Shown here one piece after another: positions 10,158 through 18,442 of a stretch of 64,000 nt of DNA. The notes under the pieces were generated by a model. The model saw only the letters and a program-made list of their open reading frames with translations, was not told the DNA's origin and made no database searches. Origin of the DNA: Thalassia testudinum (Eukaryota; Streptophyta; Magnoliopsida; Alismatales; Hydrocharitaceae). The stretch covers positions 119,860,001-119,924,000 of the forward strand of contig JAZHRO010000013.1 in NCBI GenBank assembly GCA_037157565.1, read 5' to 3'. Numbering within the stretch: position 1 is the first letter of the stretch; each line of letters opens with the position of its first letter. The translations under genes and the position numbers were made by a program.

Positions 10158-12254
10158 GACCTGTACGATTTATTCCCCATGGACCACCCCGTATCCACCT
10201 CATCTACCTTCCTCACGCATCAATTCTTAAGGTTGCCACTATCTACTTTCCACTCTGGCACCCGTACTAATATTCCTCTCTTTTGTAGCATCTAGCTGCA
10301 AATAGTTTCAAGCCTATTCACTTTATTTTTCTGACCCTTTCGGCTTAGTATTCACCATCAATTGGTTCGCATTTGTGGATCACTGATCCTTACGCTGCAT
10401 GACCATACCTTTATTTTAATCCTAACCCAACCCATCAATCTAATCATTTAGTTTTGGGCTTAAGTCCGGTAAATGATGTTAAACTTAGCGCTGGTTGGGA
10501 GGCAACCCAGTACTCTGTACAGGTAGCTCTGCATCCTCTGCATCCATACTGACCTGGATTAACAAGCATAGTCAGGTGATATCCCCTCCTCTTGCTTATT
10601 ATATTTTGATTTTCATGCATACATTTCAATGAGAACATTGTAATGAATAGGCATGGGAGGGTGGACATTGCATGTCTTATCTTTATGTTTAAAAAAAGAA
10701 AAATGCATTTAAGCATAAAGAATTTTTATTAAGGTTTTATTAGGATTTATTCTTAAGTTGATTCCTGAGTTTAGAATCCAGCATAATTTCACACTTACAT
10801 GTAGAATTCGTAATGGATCCTTTGTGAAGACCGATAAACATCTTTAGTTTGTCGAGAAGAAGCAGTGCTTCTTCTCCTAAACCCTTAGACAGTGATTAGG
10901 GAGTCAGGCAAACTATCTTCTAACAAATCTACCAAACAAGTGTAAGATAAGAGTAAAATGTCTACTGGTGCTCTAAGACTAGTATGAGGAATCTTAAACT
11001 CTGGATAATGAGATAATGATACTCGGAGTTAGGCATAGTTTTCACTCTTGATTTCTGCATACAAGTTCTTAGTGTGAATCTCTTGAGAGCCACCAAATAA
11101 GGCAAATACGCAGAGAGCAGGTTCTGATAAAACTAGGACTTAGGTGGGTGGTCACAACCATCTTTTATGGAATTCTCGGCTGAAGGAGGGTATTAATGTC
11201 AAGGTCAGAAATATAGTCTTATCCATTCCCTTCCCGATGCCGAGAATAGGCACTTCCACCAAATAAGTCACTCTATATCCTCTTGAACATCCCCCAATCC
11301 TGAATAATGGCTCATGAATAACAGTCATATGTGTTACTGTGTTGCGTTAGTAGATGTCTGGATGCAAAAGCAAAAGAAAAAAAAGAGGTATATATGTCTA
11401 TGCATATAGAAAATATATATATGTACAAAAAGAAAGAAAGATAGAGGAGTAGAAAAGAAAGAAAGAAAAAGTAAGAAAAAAAAAATAGAAAAGAAAGAAA
11501 GAAAAAGTAAGAAAAAAAAAATTCATAAGTGTTTTTAGAGTTTATTTCAAGTGTATTGAGGCAACAACACCCATCACCCTCACGATCAACCAAAATACAG
11601 CCTTGACCTACTTTTCTATATTTCTGGCTGCCTGAATACGGGTTGAGGAATTCTGACTTAGCTGTAGAGTTATCAGAACCTAATTACAGTGTTAGTGCCA
11701 AGGGAGACCACCAAATATACTGATAAATATGGTGAGATTGTAAGCTCAAAAAGAAAGAAAAGAAAAAGAAAAAGAAAAAAGAAGAGAAAGAAAGAGAGAG
11801 AACGAGTACAAAGGAACTGAAGAGAGCACAGTTTCTTGCCTCTCTTTGAGTTGAATTATTTCATAATCTGGAAACCTAGGTTCTAAAGTACTAGTTTATA
11901 TGTAGCACAAGATGAGTGTGAGCCACCAAAAATCAATCCACTTGACTCAGAAATCTTCTACCTAAGACAAAAGCTAGGGTTGAATATACAGGTTACTTTA
12001 TAACCCCGAGGGAAGAAGTTTGCCCATCCTAATAGATTTTTACTAAGGGTCAAGTACGAGCTTTAGATGTGGAATGACTTTTCACTTGGATTCGTTGCAT
12101 AGGCTACAATAAAACACAATCACGATTATTTGGATTACTAAAGCTTCGAATAAAAACAAAAGACATAAACCTCTAGTCAAACTCTTGATAAAAATTACTC
12201 ATGTAGGATCATTTTGCATTCAGTCATGCATTTGCCAGGGACTAATAAGACTTA
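10158..12254 (+). other. 3' untranslated region of Element 1
   Basis: There is no credible gene. Landmarks are the GTTAAACTTAGCGCTGG...GGCAACCC block at 10479-10510, an ATGGGAGGGTGGACATTGCATG string near 10652-10675 (the post-ORF 'gggaca-TTGCAT' landmark also seen at about 24007), purine-rich tracts at 11356-11522 and 11745-11808, and four copies of a CCACCAAA(T) string at about 11090, 11255, 11707 and 11923. The long non-coding 3' part before the polypurine tract is typical of non-autonomous Athila derivatives. Confidence 0.5.
11440..11522. repeat. Purine-rich tract with a duplicated AAGAAAGAAAG unit
   Basis: Two near-identical units of about 36 bases, each AGAAAAGAAAGAAAG followed by AAAAAGTAAG and a run of A, lie side by side. 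A second purine tract with AAAGAA units lies at 11745-11808. Confidence 0.7.
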
Positions 12255-12266
12255 GGCATGGGAGTG
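12255..12266 (+). other. Polypurine tract of Element 1
   Basis: GGCATGGGAGTG sits immediately before the TGATTGCA start of the 3' LTR, the expected plus-strand primer position. Similar GCATGGGGG tracts precede LTR-B1 and LTR-B2. Confidence 0.7.
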
Positions 12267-12998
12267 TGATTGCACAGCAATCATGCAACCTAAATCACCT
12301 AAATTAAGCTAGAACCTAGCATAACTTAGGATTAATGCATTCATAGGCATCGTAATTTGCACAATAGCTAGTTTATTAGTCATATAGATAATATCATCAT
12401 TTATGACCTAAAAGAGATATGATTTTAATCGTAGATGATTCGAAGCCACATTTGTTAGGTCAGACCAGATAGATCTGATTAGAACAACGATGGGAGTCCA
12501 ACGGTTTCGAAATCCTCCTGATCAGACAACCAGAGCATCGTGTGTAGTCCATAGAAGAACGAAAATCATGGAGCCAAAGGACAAAGATCCGAGCCTTATA
12601 TGAAGAATCCAACCACACGGATGAATCCGAATCGACGATCGCAGTCCAATTGTGCAAAAATCAACCCGATTGGAGGTCTACATCACCAGATACAAAGAAA
12701 AGAAGATGGACGGCCATGATGGCATCACGTGGTGCCATCACAACTGCTCCCTCACCACTGCCCCATCTAGGAAGGCCGCACCGCATGCTATGGGCCGTTG
12801 GATCTCCATCTAACAGTCACGAGCGCGCCACGTCGCCCGCCCAGACTAGATAAGCATAAATAGAAATAAACAAGTATATATAACAAAATGTTCGCGTAGC
12901 ACATTGGCTCGCGTGTGTGGGCGGAAGCGGGTGACACGCATTCAAGTCGATGTGCTGTGCAAAATTGAAGCGGCATTGGCTGTGCAGGCACGCGCAGG

Positions 12999-13155
12999 TG
13001 TTGGAACTTTGTTCCACATCTTGTTTTGGTGTTAATAAAATTATTGTGGATTAATGTTTTCCATTGAGTGCTTTTCAGATTTAGGTGAAGATCAAGGAAG
13101 ACAGAAAATGATGGAGGCATGATGATGAGAAGAAGATCATGATATGGAGAAGGCA
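12999..13155 (+). repeat. Truncated 5' LTR of the Sirevirus derivative
   Basis: TGTTGGAACTTTGTTCCACA and the following 155 bases align with the 3' LTR start at 15058, down to GATATGGAGAAGGCAAGAT. The match then stops and the gag leader begins. The rest of the LTR (more than 1.1 kb) and the primer-binding site are missing, so this copy cannot be reverse-transcribed normally. Confidence 0.8.
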
Positions 13156-13163
13156 AGATTCAG

Positions 13164-14138
13164 GTGAAGATCAGAGCCCAGTTGCAAGAAGACGTAATAA
13201 CTCGACTTGCGATGACATCATTCTCAGGGCGCACCGAAGGACAGTCTTCTACCCGTCCTCCCTATTTCGATGGGACAGACTTCAGGTATTGGAAGAGGAG
13301 AATGCAAGTCTTCCTCAAAGAAATGAATGAGGAGTCTTGGATTCTCATTCAAGAGAAGTACAAGGATCCGGAGCCGTAGGAAGGCATAGCTTGGACGGCG
13401 GATCAAAAGAAGAGCATGGGAAATGCAAAGGCAATGAATGCACTTTATTGTGCATTATCAAGGGAGGAGTTCAACCGAATTTTGACATGCGAGTCGGCAC
13501 ATGAAATTTGGAACTCTCTCGAGGTCACCTACGAAGGCACTCACAAGGTAAAAGAAACCCGTATTTCTATTCTAACTGAAGAATATGAGTGTTTCAGGAT
13601 GATGAAAGGAGAGTCAATCAAAGATATGTACGCGAGGTTTGGAGAGATCGTGAACCCCATGAAGAATCTAGGAGTCAAGCTGAAGGAGGAGCAGCTTGTA
13701 AGGAAGATTTTGAGATCCCTTACAAGTGATTGGTCTCCAAAGACCACAGCGATCCAAGAGGCGAAGGATCTATCCACTCTCCCCTTGGATGATCTAATTG
13801 GAAGCCTCATGGCATATGAGGTCCAAATGGAGAACATGAAGAAGAGCGAGAAGTTGTCTAGCAAAAGGAAGAATATTACTTTTAGAGAAATTAAGGACTC
13901 GAACTCAACAACCTCAGAATCAGAAGATGAAGAGATGGAGATACTTACAAGGAAGTTTCAGAGATTTCTTCAAAAGCAAGGTAAGCAAATCAATAAAGTT
14001 TCAACTAATGTTATTTGTTATGAGTGCAAGAGAAAGGGGCACTTGAGGAAGGATTGCCCTATGAACAAGAAGAAGGGAGACAAAAGGAAAGACACAAAAG
14101 AAGTCAAGAAGAAGAGGAGAGCTTTAAAAGCAATATGA
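13164..14138 (+). pseudogene. gag: Sirevirus-type gag with CCHC zinc knuckle, two nonsense codons
   Basis: The frame opens at ATG 13164 and is broken by TAG at 13377 and TGA at 14136; each is one transition from a sense codon. The first segment has PPYFDGTDFRYWKRRM, the typical N-terminal gag start of plant Copia elements. The middle (residues about 85-230) has NSLEVTYEGTHKVKE, GESIKDMYARF and LVRKILRSL, the UBN2/retrotransposon gag fold. The end has the knuckle CYECKRKGHLRKDCP (Cys-X2-Cys-X4-His-X4-Cys) followed by a Lys-rich tail. The protein would form the virus-like particle and bind RNA. The downstream frame at 14157 is in the same phase, so both were one polyprotein. Confidence 0.88.
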
Positions 14139-14156
14139 GATGATAGCGACTCCGAC

Positions 14157-14810
14157 ATGGGCACCGACTCTAGCGAATCGGATGACGACGAGATCGCTCA
14201 CCTATGTTTGGTAGCAACTACGGAAGATACAGACAATGAGGTAAACCCTGATTTTTCTTTTGAAGAATTAGAAGCTTATGAAGAACTATATCATAAAGCC
14301 AGGTTATTTAAAAGGGAAAATAAGGTTTTAAAGAATAATTATCAAACATTAGAAATAGATAGATCATATTTAGAAATGGAATTAGAAGTGTCAAAAGAGA
14401 CTAACAATCAGTTGCATGCAAAGATAGTAGAATTAGAAGATATTTATGAGCACTTTGAAGGTACTTTAAATAATCTCAAAACAACAACTAGGTTAAATAC
14501 TGAATTTTGTGAAGCTATAAAATCAAAATTTCATAATAAAAAGAATACACATACTAAATCACATGCACATAAGCATGCATGGATGTACCAAAAGGCCAAA
14601 AATCCTAAGAGTTATAGATCTAACACAAAAGAGATCTATAAATCTCAAGGTTTGAAACATACTAACCTGAAAGGACCCACAAGAAAATGGGTACCTAGGA
14701 AAGATATTTTACATTATTTTGCAGAAATAGATCAAAGAGATCAGTGGGTGTTCAAGGCACACAACGGAACATTTCAACCTTTCTATAGGTTGAATGAAGA
14801 CCAAGAATGA
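14157..14810 (+). pseudogene. Post-gag segment of the Sirevirus derivative: acidic/coiled-coil region up to where pol should start
   Basis: 217 codons are open in the gag phase. An acidic stretch (SSESDDDEIAHLC) is followed by a heptad-rich Glu/Lys helix around residues 35-115 (for example LEIDRSYLEMELEVSKETN), then a His/Lys-rich stretch and a GPTRKWVPRKD motif. In complete Sireviruses a WVPK-like motif lies just before the protease. Here the frame instead ends about 35 residues later and non-coding 3' sequence follows, which marks the deletion of pol. The coiled coil may serve in particle assembly; that is inference. Confidence 0.7.
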
Positions 14811-15057
14811 TGGCCTAACGGAGCTTGGTACCCACATTCATCATTCTACTATTAGTAAATTTTATGGTATGATATTCTTTACCCTTTCATTTTTTGATGG
14901 TTGACAAAAAGGGGGAGAAAAATAAAGGGCAAATAGTAATATTTTTAGGGGGAGGATTAAATAGTTTAATTTTCCTTCATATAACGTTACTAAAAATAAT
15001 CTTGTCTTTAGATATCTATTTGCAAGATAGTTTTGTCAACACCAAAAAGGGGGAGAT
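14811..15057 (+). other. 3' non-coding part and doubled polypurine tract of the Sirevirus derivative
   Basis: ACAAAAAGGGGGAGAAAAAT at about 14904 and CCAAAAAGGGGGAGATTG at 15042-15057 are two polypurine motifs. The second abuts the LTR. Repeated motifs of this kind are known from Sireviruses. No gene is seen. Confidence 0.75.
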
Positions 15058-16345
15058 TGTTGAAACTTTGTTCCACATCTTGTTTTGATGTTAACAAAAT
15101 TATTATGGATTAATGTTTACCATTATGTGCTTTTTAGATTTAGTTGTAGATCAAAGCAGACAGAAAATGATGAAGCCATGATGATGAGAAGAAGAAGATC
15201 ATGATATGGAAAAGGCAAGATGACAAGGAAGGATCGAGAAGAAGATCATCTTTGACCCTTGATTTTTTAGTTTAGATTTTTTATTTTATAGAATGTATGC
15301 CTCTTAACAAAGGAATATAACTTAGATTGTAAAAATAATTAGAGATAAATTAAGATTAATATTGCGATCATTTTCAAAGAACGTAATTGATTAAATCACT
15401 TAAAAAAGGTACTTGTTAACCCACAAGTACTGATACTAAAGTTTAGTACTAGTACATGTGAGTTGCAGGTTTGGGATTTTTCATAGAAATAAACCTATAC
15501 CCTATGAGTACCGATACTGGAGGTAATGAGTACCGGTACTAATGGTCAGTATCGGTACAAGTGGGTTACAAATTTGTGTTAAGAATTTGAAACCCAAATC
15601 TTGAAGCAACGAGTACCGGTACCCATACTTTAGTACCGGTACCACTTAGCTGTTGGCTCAAATCTGAACGGCTAGAAAATTTATTTAAGCTATGTGAACA
15701 TTGGGAATTAAATCCCAACGTCTAGTAGACGAATCTCTGAGGTCCTAAACTCTATAAAATGAGTCTTGGACTCTTTGTTTGCACACAAGAGATACAAGAA
15801 AGATAAGAGAAAATTCTAGAGCTCTATATTTCATATTTTCCACCATATTTGAAAAGAAGAATAGAGTTTGCTGCTGTCAATCTTTCCACGCTTTTGCAAA
15901 GGCATCGACGTGATTTTCCTTCACGCATTCACATCTTCACTAGGCTCTCAAATCGATAACATTATATTTATATTTGTTGAGAGGCTTAGGTTTTAGTTAT
16001 AAGATTATTGTTTTCTTATACCTATACTTCTTTTGTATTTGAGCTTGTTGCTCATTACGTTGCAACAAACCCGTTGTTGTAATTAGGTTGAGGTAACCCA
16101 TGAATTACCTCGATTAGTAAATTGATTCTCTCGGGGTTGAGAGAATTGGGTTAAAAATCCTAAGCTGGGAGGCTTACGTAGTGGAGTACCCAAGGGAGAG
16201 GAACCACTATACATTTTGTGTCCTTTGTGGTTTGAATTGATTGTGCAAATCTTTCTTGTTATTACTAACATTGTGCTTGAGTGTTTGTCACATACCCAAT
16301 CGTAGATATTTCATATTTTAGATCCTATTAACGGGTGCAATTACA
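15058..16345 (+). repeat. 3' LTR of the Sirevirus derivative
   Basis: It begins TGTTGAAACTTTGTTCCACA after the polypurine tract and matches the 5' remnant at 12999. A cluster of GTACCGGTAC-type palindromes lies at 15426-15645. A block TAAAAATCCTAAGCTGGGAG near 16154 is common in plant Copia LTRs. The 3' edge is an estimate from where sequence stops resembling Copia LTR and resumes LTR-G. Confidence 0.72.
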
Positions 16346-16716
16346 CGATTGTAAGTTCACGTGGTGTGATAAGAGCGATCCGCGAGCAGAAGCGCAATCT
16401 CACGTGCTTTGCTTCGACGCTAAGGCAGCGGCGCTCATTACAATCGAATGGCTGATGTTGAGGCGGGTTGTGAATGTGAGCAGTGAGCGAAGAAGATAAG
16501 CACACGTGTGAGGAGGAATCAGAGCCACACGATCGAAGATCGACGATGCAACAGCTGTCACGTGTTGCCACCAAAGCGAATCCGAGCGTTTTAGGTGCAA
16601 ATGAAGGTATTTTGAGGCCAAATCAGAGCCATTGATCTCCCGATCAACATATCTGATCAAATAAGAGTTATTGGACGATTTTAAGGCCAAAATACCCTTT
16701 TTGTCCTCCATTAAAA

Positions 16717-16725
16717 CTATAAAAG
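16717..16725 (+). promoter_or_regulatory. TATA box of LTR-G
   Basis: CTATAAAAG is followed about 30 bases downstream by CCAGTTGAAGCATCTCTCTC, a pyrimidine-rich region suitable for a transcription start. Confidence 0.55.
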
Positions 16726-17174
16726 AAGACCCAGGGCCCCCCAGTTGAAGCATCTCTCTCCCATCAACTCTGGATCTCTTATACCGTCTTCTCTTCAATT
16801 CTCTGTCCCGACGCTCTGGATCTGAGGTGCTGCCGCATCTCGCACAGACATCCCACAAGCGGTGTCATTTCTCTACAACTTTCTTCTCTCACTTTCTCTA
16901 TCTTTTTCTCTCGTTCTCTCTATCTCTACCTTTTGCACAGCAATTTCTATTATGAAAGGCTCTTTATCAATGCAATTAAATTTGATCTTATGGATATCTG
17001 ATGCCTCTTTATACATACATACATATATAAATACCATTAGAACTGTTTATTAAAAAGTTTCTGTTAAAAATCGATATTGCCTCCCTGCGAACGACTCGGT
17101 ACTCACAGGAGTTTTATAAATTTATTTGTCGATGTGTTTTCGTGCTATACTACAACTAAATAACTCTTAAGACA

Positions 17175-17294
17175 CCAATTACATGCCAAACAATACCCCA
17201 CTATCTAGGTTTATAAATTTAAAAGCGAAAGCGGATTTACACGTTAAAACGACACTAAATTGCTTAATTAACAAACCGTGTATTTTCGCGATCA
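17175..17294 (+). repeat. 3' terminal remnant of the Element 2 5' LTR
   Basis: CTATCTAGGTTTATAAATTT and ACAAACCGTGTATTTTCGCG lead to ATCA at 17294. They match the end of the 3' LTR (about 27140-27224), which also ends in ATCA. The upstream part is replaced by Element 1. Confidence 0.72.
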
Positions 17295-17299
17295 CTTTT

Positions 17300-17317
17300 T
17301 GGCGTCGTTGCTGGGGA
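17300..17317 (+). other. Primer-binding site of Element 2
   Basis: TGGCGTCGTTGCTGGGGA lies five bases after the LTR end. It is one or two substitutions from the TGGCGCCGTTGCCGGGGA site usual in Athila/Tat elements, which I recall as complementary to the 3' end of tRNA-Asp. The tRNA assignment was not tested here. Confidence 0.75.
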
Positions 17318-18442
17318 GGCACAGTTTTGCATTCATTTATTTCTCTTACTTGTTAAGTGAATCTCATCCCCTTTTCTTTCTTTCTCTTGTGTGTGTAGGA
17401 ACTACAGGAAGAAGGAGGGATTTTGGAAGCAAGGGCTTAAAGTTCCTTTTCTTCCCTAAGATTTCAGGTTGGTTCCTCTTTTCTGGTCACATAAATCATT
17501 AAAACTACCAAAAAAATATTAAACTTGGCTTTTAGGATCCTAAACAACTTAATTAAGTGGAGTGGTGTAAATTAAAACCCATTTGTTGCTTGTTTGCACC
17601 ATTAAACACCACTTCACTTCAAGTGTTGGTGTTCTGATTTTCGGGTCTGGACTTTTGTCCCGAATTCAAAAATAAATTCCCAACACCATAGGCTTCTTAA
17701 AATCTTGAAATTTCACCAAGTGATTCCAATTCAAGTAAGGAACATCTTTTCCAAATTTCAAAATAATTGGATCTGTATAGAATTTTTAAAAATTCATGAA
17801 CTGCAGAGGGGTCACACCCTCTCTTCCTATTTTGCTACTGTCTACGAATTTTAGGAATTTTACACTCATCCAAGTTTTGTAAAATTTAGGTTTCTAGAAT
17901 CCTTGTGATATTCTACACATCATATAAAATTATAAAAATTTTCTGAGGCCGGTGGTGGCACTGAAAAGTCCAAAATACCCTTGTGTATTATTTCTGGACT
18001 TTGAACCAACATAAAAAAAAATTCTAAAAAAATATCAAACAAATTCCTAAAATCACAAAAAAAATATTTTTTGGAATCCTTGTTTAATTTTCCTTACAAT
18101 AGTGGTGTTACTTGCATTGTTTAGACCACTACTTAAACTGAAAGTCTAAAACAAACTCATTGGTAGTTAAATTTTTGCTTAGGATTTAATTGATTAAGGT
18201 TTCTTTTCATTTCTAGAGACGAACAAATTAAAGGAAACTTATCTTTACTAATACAACTTAATTTCCTTTTGTTTGTGAAATCTCAAACTTGTTTAAAACC
18301 TTAAAAATAAAATCCTAAAATACACTAAGCTAAATCAAATTCTAAAAGTAGAAAAATAAACAAAATTTGTGTGACAACTTGTTTGCTATTGGAATCACTT
18401 TCCAATCTTGCATACACTAAAAAAATTGAAATAGTAGGGCAT
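17318..18442 (+). other. Leader of Element 2, left part
   Basis: This is AT-rich, stop-filled sequence with TTCGGGTCTGGACTTTTGTC near 17640. Similar sequence occurs in reverse in the Element 3 leader (about 35100-36190). No gene is seen. It is cut at 18442 by LTR-A2. Confidence 0.6.

Larger units (their letters stand above)
12999..16345 (+). mobile_element. Gag-only Sirevirus (Copia) derivative inside LTR-G
   Basis: A 5' LTR remnant, a gag frame with zinc knuckle, a second Glu/Lys-rich frame, two AAAAGGGGGAG polypurine motifs and a 3' LTR occur in order. Protease, integrase, reverse transcriptase and RNase H are absent: the sequence goes from the end of the second frame straight to the 3' non-coding part. 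Gag sequence, doubled polypurine motifs and a palindrome-rich LTR point to the Sirevirus (Maximus) lineage. It has the form described in plants as TR-GAG elements. The right edge is uncertain (16345 to about 16385) and no target duplication is convincing. Confidence 0.75.
1..17174 (+). mobile_element. Element 1: non-autonomous Athila-like LTR retrotransposon, 5' end outside window
   Basis: The interval holds a leader, gag-like reading frames, a long 3' untranslated region, a polypurine tract and a 3' LTR, in plus orientation. The 5' LTR lies left of the window. The post-ORF block near 10479-10510 (a GGTTGGGAGGCAACCC core) is a hallmark I associate with Athila-type Ty3/gypsy elements. No protease, reverse transcriptase, RNase H or integrase is seen, so the element would depend on a helper. 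It is interrupted by LTR-E1, LTR-D (carrying LTR-A1) and a Sirevirus derivative. Its right edge at 17174 abuts a 120-base remnant of the Element 2 5' LTR, so I infer that Element 1 inserted into that LTR. The missing left side prevents a target-duplication test. Confidence 0.7.
12267..17174 (+). mobile_element. LTR-G, 3' LTR of Element 1 (carries the Sirevirus derivative)
   Basis: The LTR starts TGATTGCACAGCAATCATGC after the polypurine tract and ends CTCTTAAGACA at 17174. It includes the CCTCCCTGCGAACGACTCGG string and the CTATACTACAAC string found near the ends of the other LTRs. About 3.3 kb of Copia-type sequence interrupts it. Its first 70 bases match LTR-E1/E2. The part from about 12480 to 12740 instead matches the middle of LTR-B1/B2, including a G-box palindrome at 12718-12739. 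Confidence 0.72.

Noticed and set aside
11312..11593. 93-codon minus-strand ORF rich in Phe/Leu/Ser
   Set aside because: It is a translation of the purine-rich simple repeat in the Element 1 3' region.
17175..17294. Part of LTR-G
   Set aside because: The CTATCTAGG to ATCA end block matches the Element 2 3' LTR end and is followed by its primer-binding site, so it is the Element 2 5' LTR remnant.
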